DNA of 64,000 nucleotides from Salminus brasiliensis. Its lineage: Eukaryota > Chordata > Actinopteri > Characiformes > Bryconidae. Below, piece after piece: positions 46,555 to 58,790 of this stretch (the stretch's first letter is position 1; each line of letters starts with the position of its first letter). Where the stretch lies: positions 6,696,526-6,760,525 of the forward strand of contig NC_132881.1 of the NCBI RefSeq assembly GCF_030463535.1, read 5' to 3'. The position numbers were made by a program, and so were the translations under genes. The notes below the pieces were generated by a model. It made no database searches, had not been told where the DNA came from, and was given only the letters and a program-made list of their open reading frames with translations.

Positions 46555-49500
46555 CTGAAAGACAAAACACATGTAGAAAGGAAAGCTGAAGGGAGTAATC
46601 CCAGCTGAAAGAAGTCTGAACACTGAGAGAGAATGGTTTCTGAAAGTGGTTGGTGTGGTGTAGTGGATAACTACAGTCAGGCAATCATCCAACACTAGAC
46701 CAATACGGGCCAATCCTATTGGTCCTTGGTCATGACTCATAGCACTACATTCTGTGTAGCCAACCTGTGCAGCATTATTCAGATGTAAGGGGCTCTGGAT
46801 AAGAGCTTCAGACAAAGGCCGGGTGGTTATAGGATGTTTGGAACCTTGTAAATTTCTTTCATTCTAATTTACTTCTATGTTTTTTTCTGGACAACCAGCC
46901 AACAGAAAAACCCCAAAAGATTGGTTCATTGTCCAGAAACAACACACACATACTGGTGGTTAGTTAAGTTATTTCTTTTTAATTCTTAGAATACTTCTAA
47001 GTGGAATATTAATTACATAAAAAGGTTTATTCGTATGAATTATTATGAATTTGCTCATCTGTATAAATCTCCTGTGAGTATACACTAGGAAATTGCTAAT
47101 AATTATATATAATACAAGTCAATGTTGTTCAAAAACCTTCTTTACATTCTTATTCTTAACACAATTCTTATGATGAGCTGACCAATAGAAATTCTTCAAA
47201 ATGACTTGGAATAAAATATTTTCTTCCATTGGCTCCAAAGAAAGTGAGTTATAGTTACAGTTAATTACATATAGTTACATATAATTACATAAAAACATTT
47301 TAAACCCTTGTAAAAACAGATTACAACATAAATTCACATTTTATTAGTGCATGATTGGTAAAATGTCACTCTTATAGTTTCTAGGTTATCTCAGGTGACT
47401 TCTGGAGAATTTAGAGCTTTAGAAAAGAAGAACAATTAATAGTCAAGTCCTTATACTTCAGGATTTGTTCCTGAAATCAAAATGCTAACAAAATTAGCCA
47501 CATAATTTGACAGTGCAAGCTCAACGCAGTGCAACATCTAGGAAACTGTACTCTAATAATACATTGTGATATGAAGCCTTACCCAAAACCTAACCCTGTC
47601 CCTAATTGAGCTCTACTCAACCCTAATCCCAACCCTCACCACGACCCCTAAATCTCAGCCTAATCCAGTAAAGCTCCAGTTCCAGACTGGTGTCTGTAGT
47701 AGGCCTATAGCAGCTGATTGAGGATGTTTAGGTGGTCTGTGTTAGAGCTGTTTGATGATCAGTGATTTCTCAGGTGAATGTCTACAGATCTGAACTTGTT
47801 AAAGTTAATAAAGTGATCTTCTGAATTATAGATAGCAGATTATAAATGTTATATTTATGCAGTTAATTAATAGCCTCCTGTTAATCTACTGAATGTATTC
47901 AAATGCTTCACTGCAGAGACGTTGCTGAGATGCTGCTGAGAGTTTTACAGTTTCACAGTAGCTGGAATTACATTAAGGCCTTATGTAACTCAATGAACAT
48001 GAGCATGTGCACTTTAATAGGTCATACTGCTCAAAATGCATAATCCATCTGAGCCAAAATATTAGGAAATGTGGATGATAACAGAACTACAGTAAATAGA
48101 AAACAATGCACCAACCAGCAGGACAAAGTGTGCACTTTCTCTAGATGTTTGCAAAGTATGTAGACGCTAGGAGGACATGGTCCACACTGACAGACTATTT
48201 TCATGCCTGATGTTTTGGAGATGCTCTAATGCTCCCAGTGATCTAGCCATCGCAGCTAGGCCTTTGTCAAAATGGCATTGATTCTTAAGCTTGTCTGTTT
48301 TTCCCGCTTCCAACCCATCAACTTCAAGAACTGACTCTTCACTTGTTGCCTAATAAATCCACAATGCTGTGTTCTGTCTGGACATAACGAAGAACGTTGA
48401 TGTTGGTGGACAGGAACTCAGTCTCCATCTACAGTTCCTTCTGCTTTATATATATAGTTACAGATTTAACAAAACAACTTACGGAACTGAATCAGATGCA
48501 TTGGAAAAGACAAAACAGTAAACTGTGCCGGGGCAAGCCAATCACCAGCGCTCCCACCCACTAGGCAAACCTTCAGAATGACAGACGAGCTGAATGAACA
48601 GAGCAATTTCAGCCTGTAATGGCAAACAAATATACTGGCACAGTCTGGTGCCCGGACTATAAATAGTAGATTCTATGAGAGCGTAGTTGTCCATCAAACT
48701 CCATAACATATTGTCAGGTTGTTAGACAGACAGACAGACAGACAGAGAGACAGAGAGACATGGAGATATTGACAGATAGATACATGGAGATAGAGCTGAA
48801 TGATGAATGCAATGGAGTCATTTATTGAAGCCTATCTCTTATTTATTCGTGCAGCAACTTTATTATTCTAAATAAATTCACCTTTGGGCTGACTGCTGTC
48901 TGCTTGAGTTGCTTGGTTTGGTTCTGGAGGGATCCCGTCCTGACTTTTCACTTCCACTATTGAGAAAGAGAGGCAGAAAAACAGGAAGAAGAACCAGGAG
49001 GAGGAGAGGAATATGAAGCAGAAGGAGAAATATAAAGTGCAGGTAGATGGAGAGGAAAACAGACAGCAGCAGGAGGAGGAGAAACAGAAAAGGAACATGA
49101 AGAAGGAGGAGGATGAAGATAGTAACAAACAGAAAAGGAGAAGAACATGAAGAGGAAAAGTGAAGAGATGAAGATTAAATGGAAGAATAGAAAGAAAAGG
49201 AAGAAGAAGAAGAAGAAGAAGAAGAAGAAGAAGAAGAAGCCAGAAGTTAACAATGCAGTACTGGAGCTGAACAGGAGAATTAAAAGTTAGAAAGCACCGG
49301 GTGGACGTCATGTTGCTTCCCCAACTTTTCCTCTTAAACATGCTATCGGCAGTGCCTGGAGCAATGAAGGCTCACACCGAGCACTTTTCTTTCGTTTTAT
49401 TTAACATGTATATTAAACATTATAGGGAATAGAAAAGGCTTTCATTGGGCCTTCAAGGAGGCTGCATGCAGTACAAACGCAGAAATGCTATGAACAAGTG

Positions 49501-52500
49501 AATAAAAGACTGCACCCTCAAAAGAACAGCACTGTCCAAATCAAACCTGCTAACTTTAGAGAGATGGTCTCCAACAATCTGAACTGTTCCAGACCATAAT
49601 TCCCATATTTTGACATGCTATCATGAGAAACCACCTGGTTTGTGAATTTTAGACGATGCCGGTCGATGTCGGACTAGTCGTGGCCGAGAGCAAAACGGCT
49701 TCCCCCATGCTGTCTCGCCAACCTCGTAGAAGGATCCAGAGTTTTGTCTGAAAATGAAGGCATTTACCCACAATCGAATGTGCGGACGCCTGGGATACGC
49801 CTGCCTTATTTCCGGAGACGTATGAGTGTGTTTCACTGCATATACCTTCCTGCAAAAATTCTAATTTCATTTCCTTCACTTCTCTTTATGACCCTGTAAA
49901 TCCTGTACAACCCTGTTGTCTCGCGGTGCTCCATTATATTGCTTTTCTGAGGTTCTTCAATGCATATAGACAGTAAGGAATCCAACGTGAAGTACTGACA
50001 CACTCATGCCCTCATATTTCCAATTGTTTACTTGACTGCTGCTTTATTAGAAATCTTGTAGGTTCACTCTGCTGGTATACGGTTACAGATCTGGAGCCCA
50101 CCTGCTGATGCACAGCTTGTATTTGCCACCTTTAGGCCTTATCAGTGGTCAGCCTCTGCTCATAGAGCTGCTCTTGGCTGGAGATTTCGGGGTGGTGGGC
50201 CCACGCTTTACCCAGCAGTGAAATCCCAGCAATACCTCATTCCAGCACCAAGAACACAACCATTTCACTGCTGTGAAATAACAAATTCTCAAAAGTGGTC
50301 CTGTGGTCAGAACTTGACCAATGATGGATGGGGTAGAGGGTCTCTTTACCATTATTACTGCCTCCATTCCAGGTTTTCTCCACACCTCCAAAGTTTAGTC
50401 TTACAACTCAGTATTTTCTGCTTCTCACTATCCAATCCATTCCAAACATAGTCGCAGATGTTGAGGTCTGGACTCCGTGGTGGTCTGTCCATTGTGTTGA
50501 GAACACCAGCAAACTTCTCAGCATTTACGCAATCCAAAAATAATATTTAATGATATTGAGGTCTGGACTGCACTGTTCTGAGAACACAGGCCTCCTTCAG
50601 CAGCATTTTCTTTTCTCAGGAACTTCATGATCAGCTTCACATCCTTTTAGACCCACAGTGTTGAGGGGGCTTCTCACAGCGGAAGGAGGGACAGAGACAA
50701 CCGTGGAGGTTTTCAGATCTGAAGCTAGAGTGATTTTTCTCAGGTTTGATCTCAAAGGGCTGTTTATCGGATAGGGACACTTCAGGTGGTCTACTGGGTC
50801 CTGCAAGAGTGTTAGGGGGTCCCATTTTCTCTGAATGTTCTCGCATTTTATCACTCGATTTTCCCATTCCTAATGCAAGTGGATTTTTCATTATATAATC
50901 TCCTCACAAATATCTTTGTTCTGTTCTGACTGGAAGTGTCTCAAACTGTGCCCTTTTCACTACATAGTGCACTACTTTTGTAGTGTTGCATTTTCAGAGC
51001 ACTACAACAATCCCGCAATGCAGCATATATATATATATATATAGCGTACAAACGATGTATACTAAACAGAGATAGAATACCCATAATCCATTGTGTTATT
51101 TGATTTAAAGGGTCACACCCAGCTTCTCTGAGGAAGGCTGACGTTCAGACTGTATATGTTACGCCCTCTGCTGGTACACAAATAACGTTCACTACCATGT
51201 GGAACTCTGTTCCCTATAATCGTGCTCTATATTGATCTGGATTTTCACATGTAGGGGATAGTGAATGGCGCATGGTTTCGGACACAGCTCTAGACAGGCC
51301 TGTTAAAGTGGGTAATAACAATGGTAAAAGTTGCGAATACAGTATTTGTGAAAATGCAGTTAGGGCCAACAAAAGTATGCCTTGGTGGGTTTATTCAGTC
51401 AGAAGGAATTAAATAAATAAATAAATAAATAGTAAAGAAGCCACCCTGGTGTTGATTGAGTCTCCCATCATCTCAAGACTTGACCGCTGCAACTGGCTGG
51501 TCTTCTTATGTGTGCCATCAAACCCTGACCTTGGACCAGCCCCTCTGTACTTGACAGCAATGGCCAAAAGCTGATCTGTACCAAGAGCCAAGTTTATTCC
51601 ATATATATCAAAGTGTATATAGCAGTGTTTTCCAATCCTGGACCAAGCCTACAGTGTTTACTGTACATTTTAAGTACTGTAGGGTTAAAGAATAGAGTGT
51701 TTCACTGCAGGTAAACACACAAAAATGGGCAGTGAAGTGCTACTTTAGAGTCTTTAACAAATAAAAGAGTCAAACTAGTAAAAGAGCTCCATTGTCTTGC
51801 TGTCGGTACAGAACTCATAGTCCATTAACTGTATTCATAATGTGCAATAAGGCATCTGCTAAAATGAAGAAGATAATTTCTATGGATGAACTGTGGTCTT
51901 TTCCAGAACGAGCACCATATGCCACACACACGCTCCGAGCCTTTAGCGAACGATTAGCTCCTCTGCTGCATTTTCTCCTCTAAATATGAGCAGTGGGCTT
52001 GAGCCATGTTTCATTTCCAGTATTTCTAACTTGGATCTTGGATCTAACTTGGAAAAGCCTAGATCAGTATTTTTTTAGTAAAGATAGAAATATGCCATTA
52101 CTGTGTAGCACGCACTGCGGTAAATTAGTTCTCGGGAGGCCTCAGCCAGGTTCTACCTTATCTAGGTTGGGTCATGAACAACATATCGGCTAGCCGATAA
52201 CATCCACCAGGGTATAGATCCAGCATACTTATTGGCCTCAGTGAAAATCCCACTGATATTTTTTGGCCTGTTTTGTGACAGTCCTTATCTGCTAGCTAAT
52301 TTTACAGTAAGACAGGGTCAATTTATAAATCATAATAAACACAAACTAACGAAAGCCTGTGAAATGATCGTTACAGGTTCACATGAAAATGTGTGGATAA
52401 CAACAAAACCAACAACACATGTATATGAGGAGAACTTAATCAAATACAAAACATGCTATTTAACAAGAGCTTCTGTTATTAATAAGGCCTCAGCTATAGG

Positions 52501-52560
52501 GTGATATAATTGGATATCAGTGACAATTGACACAAATTGACATGTTATATTCATATATAT

Positions 52561-52601
<41 letters not shown>

Positions 52602-54881
52602 AAGTATATTTTATTAATTTCACAGACTTATATAGAAAGTATATTGGAAATGGATGCTTATTACTGCAGTCTGTAGCTGTTGCTAAATTTAGGTAGAGAG
52701 AGAACTTCCTACTCATCCAACACCAATACTACTGATTTCCCTCAGTTTTTATTTGAAGTATGAGTAAGTAAAAAATCAATATCAGGTTAGACATAGTTGC
52801 CACAGAATCGCTTGTCCAAATATGTTATTGTCCAAGCCTTTTGGTGTAGTCTGCTGTTACAAATGTAAAATGGGCACCTAAAATATTCTAATCATAAAAA
52901 AAATAATCTATCTAATTTTCATCAAATATATGCCACTTATTTTGCAGTGGAAGGTTCAAGCCATTAGCTGACAGGATCAGTGTTTTTTTACTTTGTGACT
53001 TATACTTATGTGTAGACATTATGATATCCATAAAACCACACTGATACAAAAAGCTAGTCTGCTGTGGCCGTGTTTGTGGTGGAGATTCAAGCGAGTGGGA
53101 AGCCAATAGCCACCAACGTTTGGTGTGTTCTGTCCATCAATGCATTGTCCTCATTAAAATCACTGGCAAGTTATCCTTGCTGCCCTGGAGAATGTGGTCT
53201 TAACAGCTCCATTGTAGACCTCCTGAAGTCTCTATGATTCATTGTAATACTGCATTTGAATGCTTGTTTGCTGTTAGGAGACGGGGAACCTCTGCCTGCA
53301 GGGCTTTAAACTTTTGTTAAACAAAAGAGATTGGTAATATATTTAAGTTTATTTTTTACCACATTAAGTCAAGATTATTATTTGTATATTATTAAACTAC
53401 ATAACAGTCATAAAAGTTTTATAATGACCCATATCCAGATATCCTTGCACATGCTAACGCATAGACTGTTGGATAGGTACAACTTACACACCTTTCCTCC
53501 AACCCCTGCCTCACTGTCTACAGCTCATAATCTCCAAACATGGAGCACTGACCTCCAACATTGCACATTGCAACCAGGAAGGCCATTTACCCCTGCTGAA
53601 AAAAATGGTTGGGTTAGGATGGTTGACAATCTTACCTTTTGACCAGCTTGATGATTAAGCTGGTCAACAAGTATGATAATGAGTTAAATAACCAGTATGA
53701 CCCTGCTTGACCATTGTCGTTGACCAGCATGACCAGAATCGAATGCAACATACACTATGCTGGTTAACGAGATAGCTTACCAACATATGGTATGTTTTTG
53801 CCTGGATGACCAGCTGTTCATCCACCTTGACCATCAAAGACCAGTTTAGCCCACCCGAAACCAGCTGCCATCAAAAGCTGGCTTCACATGGCCTCTGATA
53901 GCATTTTGTTACAAGCATTTTCAGTTCTGACCCAAAACCAATATACACAATATGTCCAAAAGTTTATGGACACACCTTCTAATGACTCACACACGCAGCT
54001 GGCTTTAAAATGGGACTCCATCTAATACCATGGCCCAAAACACTGAGCTGTGTTCTCTGGAGTGATGGCGCACCATTCAGTACCTTTGGAATGAGTTGGA
54101 GTGTCATTTGTGCATTTGGGATCATCCAATCATTCAAGAACAGTACCTGACCTTGCTAATGCTCTAGTGGCTGAATGAGATCAAATTCTCACATCTCAAA
54201 TCCACCGAAGCCTTCTCTGAGGAGCAGACACACTGTCATGAGCAGGTGTCCACAAACATTTGGCCATACAGTGAGTCATCTGTAGCTGATCTATTTCTCT
54301 ATTTTCTATTCAATTTAAAGCACATCAAGACATGCCATGTGGTTTTCTCCAATTTTCTGACCTTCCATTGACAGTAACAATGACCCATCCTTCATGGAAA
54401 GATTCATCAAAAAACTAAATAAAACGCAAGCATTATATTCAAGGCCTTCATTTGAACTGTTTCCATTTTGCAAGATAGAAGCAAACACAGACTCTAAAAC
54501 GTGGTGTTTCCTGACAGTAGCATGATTTCTTTCTCTGCCTCACATCTATGTTAATGCCCCACTTTCTGAACATGTGGAGCCTAGCTGGAGGCGAGGAGCG
54601 TTTATTTACACATGAATGACCAGGCGTCACTGTTTTTGTTCTTGCAGGAGAATGAAAGAACAGACAACAGTTCCATCATCAGGCATATAAAAATAAAGAC
54701 CCTTATCTGGGTCAAGGAACGTCTGAAAGGACATACAAGTATATCATGATTGAGATATAACGACATAATTGTGATATAGAGTACATCCTTCACAGCTTGC
54801 ACTCACCTTTAGCATTGCCATCGTCATTATCATTAGCCAGGGCAGCCAGGGCAGGGAAGTTCTTGTCCCTATTCGGAACAT
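46517..54881 (-). CDS. unidentified gene, C-terminal coding span (3 exons seen)
   Basis: Exons 54881-54807, 48956-48882 and 46554-46517 join in phase 1 throughout and encode the last 62 or so residues of a protein. The first piece reads VPNRDKNFPALAALAND and NDDGNAK, the second VEVKSQDGIPPEPNQATQ and ADSSQPK, the third DGPADKSEQRKE. The tail is acidic, Asn/Gln/Pro-rich, without hydrophobic segments, and probably disordered. This fits a cytoplasmic tail or linker, but that is inference. Introns are 2.3 and 5.9 kb. Splice sites are good, and the 3' UTR and poly(A) site agree. The upstream exons must lie right of 54881, in 55-64 kb or beyond; I did not find them. I could not match the tail to a known family. 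Confidence 0.6.
46640..46815 (+). mobile_element. SINE-like repeat in intron
   Basis: The head GTGTGGTGTAGTGGATAACT resembles a tRNA A-box region, and the tail GGGCTCTGGATAAGAGCTTC AGACAAA (space marks 20-base break) matches the GCTCTGGATAAGAGCGTCTG tail common to several teleost SINEs. The middle is diverged. Confidence 0.5.
46816..48149. other. intron of unidentified gene, nothing recognised
   Basis: AT-rich intronic sequence with no clear element or exon. Confidence 0.4.
48150..48430 (+). mobile_element. degenerate GATCAGCCATAACATTA-family fragment
   Basis: Shares with 42509-42986 the blocks GATGTTTTGGAGATGCTCTA, TCTAGCCATCGCAGC, TTTGTCAAAATGGC and CTTGTTGCCTAATAAATCC. Termini are not preserved. 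Confidence 0.5.
48882..48956 (-). CDS. unidentified gene, internal 75-nt exon
   Basis: Acceptor TTTCTCAATAG, donor GTGAAT; 75 nt, phase 1 in and out. It encodes VEVKSQDGIPPEPNQATQAD and SSQPK, a hydrophilic, disordered-looking segment. It joins in frame with 54881-54807 upstream and 46554-46517 downstream. Being symmetric, it could be skipped without a frameshift (cassette exon). Confidence 0.7.
48957..49252 (-). repeat. long pyrimidine tract with (CTT)n before an exon
   Basis: On the minus strand nearly 300 nt immediately upstream of the 75-nt exon acceptor are mostly C and T, including an uninterrupted (TTC)n block at about 49199-49240. The overlapping 98- and 157-codon ORFs (Phe/Leu/Ser-rich) are artefacts of this composition. 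Confidence 0.9.
50340..50560 (-). mobile_element. Tc1-like transposase fragment
   Basis: The minus-strand reading MDRPPRSPDLNICDYVWN then GLDSEKQ matches the WPPQSPDLNPIExxW box around the last catalytic acid of Tc1-type transposases. Here the IE positions read CD. It is followed by KTKLWRCGENLEWRQ and stops. The fragment lies in an intron and has no termini. Confidence 0.65.
51440..51595 (-). repeat. second copy of the 17.2-kb fish repeat
   Basis: On the minus strand GGCTCTTGGTACAGATCAGC TTTTGGCCATTGCTGTCAAG (space marks 20-base break) aligns with 17408-17450. It is followed by AGTTGCAGCGGTCAAGTCTT GAGATG, the next block of that repeat type. Confidence 0.6.
51600..53639. other. intron of unidentified gene; (TA)n at 52563-52597
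   Basis: No exon recognised. One (TA)n microsatellite of about 35 bp at 52563-52597. The rest is AT-rich and unassigned. Confidence 0.4.
53640..53885. repeat. cluster of ACCAGC/GCTGGT motifs
   Basis: ACCAGCTTGATGATTAAGCT GGT is a short palindrome (space marks 20-base break), followed by repeated GACCAGCATGACCAG, GCTGGTTAACGAG, GACCAGCTGTTC and ACCAGCTGCCATCAAAAGC. This is a degenerate tandem/palindromic repeat type often seen in fish. Confidence 0.5.
53945..54273 (-). mobile_element. TA MITE copy, reverse orientation
   Basis: Left CACAATATGTCCAAAAGTTT ATGGACAC and right GGTGTCCACAAACATTTGGC CATACAGTG are inverted repeats (spaces mark 20-base breaks). TA precedes the left end; the right TA is mutated. 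The interior (TGTGTTCTCTGGAGTGATGG, GAATGAGTTGGAGTG) is the reverse complement order of 38205-38681. Confidence 0.75.
54807..54881 (-). CDS. unidentified gene, internal 75-nt exon (more 5')
   Basis: Acceptor GTTTTGCAG, donor GTGAGT; 75 nt, phase 1 in and out. With the carried base it reads DVPNRDKNFPALAALAND then NDDGNAK. The donor is an excellent match to consensus. It has the same length and phase as the next exon at 48956-48882. Confidence 0.65.
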
Positions 54882-55079
54882 CTGCAAAACAGAGCAACAT
54901 TACATACTTAGGTACTTAGAAGTAAAGGTATTATTTGAGTTATATCTCAGACACAACACAACAACAGGAGTTACTCGGAAAATGTACAGGTTAACTATGC
55001 TAAGTCTGAAAACTTAGTCTTGGGATGTAAACCTACAACCTTCTGGGATGCAGGCTCTACCAATGCACTACCATTCACC

Positions 55080-55425
55080 CGAAAATGGGGTCTCGAGTTC
55101 GAATCCTAAGTCATTTCACTTTGCCATCAGAAGCCGGAGTCTGAGAGAGCACGATTGGCCATGCTCTCTTCAGGTGGGTAGATAACGCTCTCTTAAAGCG
55201 ATATTGGCCTGCACAGGTGTCTGTTAGCTGGTGCGGTGGAGCTGGCTACCCGGCCCTCGGCAGAGGCTGGCTTTGCATGTATCAGAGGGGACATATGTTA
55301 AGTCCTTACCCTCCTATTGTCAGGAGCATTGCTAGTGCTGGGGGGGACTATGAATGATGGCTAAGGAAGGAGCTGATGGCCATTCATGCTGAGGGTGCCA
55401 TGTCCAGTTTAACAGGACTTTCATG
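55080..55425 (+). mobile_element. tRNA-derived SINE, otophysan type
   Basis: It has the B-box-like GAGTTCGAATCC, then AGAAGCCGGAGTCTGAGAGA GCACGATTGGCC (space marks 20-base break), GGTGGGTAGATAACGCTCTC, a GTCTGTTAGCTGGTG block and a TTACCCTCC...GCTAGTGCTGGGGGGGA block. I recall this block order from a SINE type of characiform/siluriform fishes. It is diverged but nearly full length. Confidence 0.6.
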
Positions 55426-57139
55426 AAGAGTATAAACGTGTGCATTGCAATAACATACACTTTAAGGGCAGTATAATATGTGATTGACACAAAGCCTGAA
55501 TAATAATCTATAATGTCTTGGCTTTTGAGTGTGAAGAAGGCTTTAGTCAGCCTAGTATGTTGGGTGTTCCTTGTATGTGCAGCCTACCTACTGAAATAAC
55601 TGGTTTTAATTCTGCCTCCATTCCTTCAGTGCCCCCAAAGCTCTATTACTTATAATAGCATCCTCCTCAGTAAACTCCCCTGTGTTGAATGAGCCCTTAC
55701 TGTGTCTATTTATTTCCAGCTGCTTCAACAGTGTAGCTGTTAATTTGACACTGTAGGTGTTAATTCAATACTGGGGACATTGCTGTGAAGAGAGACAGCA
55801 CTGGTATGCCATAGAGAGAGTAGAGCTCAAACATAACAGAATGAATCAGACTGAGTTAACACTGATCGCGAAACGCCGCCAGTTTGGTTCAGTCTGATCC
55901 ATTTAGTTTGGTTTGGTTTTATGATACAGAAGAAAACAACTGAGCTAGAATCGGTCTGTCCACAATGAGCTGCCCACTTCCTTCTATCCAATGAGGTTCA
56001 TTTTCCTAATTTTCTGATATCTGATCTTTACTGTAAAAAAGCATAAAATGACCTCTATTATGTTTCACGTACCATATCATGTGACCCTGCCTTAAGATGT
56101 AGACTAGTGACATATTTACTAGTGTGAAGGCGATGAAAACAGCCAGGGGGTTAGCAATGCTACCACCTTCATAGTGAAGCTAACACTGCTCTAGAGGCTG
56201 GCCGCTGGCTGCGATAGCAAGACTAACACTGCGGTAGCATTCCTACTTCTGCAATATAATGATGCTGATGTCACTATTGTGACGGAGAACGGCTGTCAGG
56301 GTGGTATCGGTGCTAATGCTGCCGTTGTGATGTTAAGTCAACATGCTATCAAATATGGACACTTGACAGACTAAAGCTGTGTATGAAAATGGGTCATCTG
56401 TACATGCAAATAGCTTTTATTTTTTTAGGTTCGTACTCATAAATAATGTCTTCTAGTAATGTCATACATTAGCTGCTTTCAGCCTTTGAATTATCTAGAA
56501 CAGATAGTACTTATTCGCATGCATAGGTCAGCCATAAATCAACATCAACAAGCAACATCAACACGAATGCGCGATGAGTACAGAAAAATGCATGCGAGCA
56601 TCTGTTATTGGAAAAGGCTGGTGTGAAAAACACCAACCTTGACATTTAAAGAGACAATACCGGTGTATGGTGGTTATGAACTAGTGCCAGAAAATAACGC
56701 AGCCTTAGGAGAGTCAAAATAAGACTCAACTTTCTAGTACAAATCACAGCAGGGTGTACCAGAAGGCTCACCAGCAATACATCTAAACGCTTTATAAGAC
56801 GGAGCAAGACATTCATGTAAGTAGTCAACAGCTGTGAAAGACTGATGAAAGACCACTGAAAGACCTCGCAAGGCCCTATTTGATGAAGAAACCTAAACGG
56901 TTCCTCAGTATTTTGGTTAGTTCTCTAAAAATGCAGTTGTAAATAAAACATTTAGCATATATTTGCTTAAAGGAGTAGTCTGGCTAAACTATTTCTGTAA
57001 ACTGGATCCTTTCAATGTATCCCTTTAATGTTTTAAAGGGATATTTTGGCCACTTTTCAAAGCATACAGTGCTTTTTTCCACCACGGCCAAAAGTCTTAT
57101 GTTGCGTCTCTCAGAGATAGGGCCATGTTTTGTTCCCTC
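55426..57139. other. presumed upstream intron, nothing recognised
   Basis: No exon, RNA gene or named repeat identified. Confidence 0.35.
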
Positions 57140-57362
57140 CAGAAGTTTATTTTCTTTTTCAAAGAACCTCTAGATAATGCAAAGGTTCTATGCTAGGGAT
57201 TGCACGATAAGATTTTTCCTTTAATACCGAAATGAGAGAATACTGCTTTGATAGTGCTTCTTTAGGAACAACTAAGCTATAAAATCAACAATCCATCAAT
57301 GCTAAAACAAGACTATATTTCCTAGAACCTTTCCAAATGTTAGGAACCTTTAAGAGTGTGAT
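57140..57362. mobile_element. degenerate MITE with CTTTAAGAGTGT terminus
   Basis: It ends AGGAACCTTTAAGAGTGTGA and has AAAGAACCTCTAGATAATGC then AAAGGTTCTATGC near the left side. This is the same terminal word set as 58988-59135. Confidence 0.4.
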
Positions 57363-58144
57363 GCTGCTTCAAACGTAATATCATAGCAATGCTCACTGTG
57401 GAAACCTTTTAGTGCACTGGGTACTCATTCCCAGCAATAATGTGTATTTTTATTGCCATCTCTATTACCCCGGTTTTACCTAGTCATTTCATTCATCCAG
57501 AGTGTGTGTGGATTATATCTCTGGATAGAGCTCATCCACATAAAAATGCAGCCGTAAAGGCACCCAGGATGCATTTAAAACAGATTCAAATCTAATCACC
57601 CAAATCACTAAGGAGGATGCCCGAGACACATTTTAGCCAGATGTTATACCAGTGCAAAGGTGCCCATCTCCTGAAGCCCCATTAGACAACAAAACCTCTC
57701 CCAGTACTGCAACCAGCTGCAAGTTTGGTTGACCTTTACTTTTTTAGTGTTTTCCTACAGTACACTGCATTTTAACATACATGGTTCATGATGCCGACGG
57801 CTATTGCATGAAGCTAATTATTCTAGACAACCAGTCTTCTTGTAAACATCGATGGCTGGTATAAGGAAATTAACAACACCTGACAAAATGTGCCACACCA
57901 ACCAGATTAAGCGTACATACATTTAATTTTTAGGTTAAAACTACACATACACACGCTTAATGTTTAAGCACCCAAACCAGATGTTTTGGGAGCCATCAAC
58001 AAGCTTCTGGTTGATGATCCACTCATCTTGGTATTGGAAAGGTCTTCTTGTAACCATTGATGTAAACATTGATGTATTTTCAATAGAGTTGAGGTCAGAA
58101 CTTTTAGTTATGTAATATTGCATATTATGTAATATGCTTCATCT

Positions 58145-58790
58145 ATTCCACAACATTTTTGAGGTGTGTTTGGGGTCACTGTCCTGTTGCAAGGCCCAAT
58201 TGTGTTCAAGTTCCACCCATCTACAAATTTTTAGGTACACTGTCTAGTTTGTGCAATGTCCCAGTTTCACTGACAATCCCAAAGCAGGATGCGACTACTA
58301 CCATGCTTAACAGTTTTTGTTTTTGGGGTTGTGAGCAAACCACTCAATTTCAGCTTGAGCTCCTTTAGTGGATGGCAGGTCAGTCCATAGTGATGTAAAA
58401 CTCACTTGATTGTAGACAGTGACTCTGCTGCTTCTGGTTCATGGCAGGCCTGTGCCTTGGTGGTTATTTGGTTGTTTCTGACCATCTGAAACAAATTCCT
58501 CCCAGCTGAGGGTGATAGTTTAGGTCTTCTGAATAAACCTTTGGTGGTTTGGGAATCTGCAGCTTTTTACAAATTACTTCAAGAGACATTTCTTGACTGT
58601 GAGTTTCTTTAATAATCATTCTCAGATCAGCACTGAGCTGGATTTCTCATTGTACTGTGTGTTAGTCAGTCTAATAAGTGCTTTTAAACAAACCCTTTTC
58701 ATGTAGGCACAGATAAGCTACCAATTGTAGTCAATCATGATCACTAACAGGAAGTAAAGAGGCTTTGGTCTTGGCAAGTTAAAAGACATT
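58145..58790 (-). mobile_element. Tc1-like transposon fossil, family shared with 22510-22870
   Basis: It starts with TTTGAGGTGTGTTTGGGGTC ACTGTCC and CAAGGCCCAAT, a pattern antisense to the transposase catalytic region. It continues with the blocks shared with 22510-22870. No ORF is intact. Confidence 0.6.

Noticed and set aside
46336-46815. 159-codon minus ORF overlapping the last exon
   Set aside because: It reads the terminal exon in a different frame and continues through intron and SINE sequence.
48868-49341. 157-codon and 98-codon minus ORFs with Phe/Leu/Ser runs
   Set aside because: They cover a polypyrimidine intron tract. Only the 75-nt exon at one end has splice support, and in its own phase.
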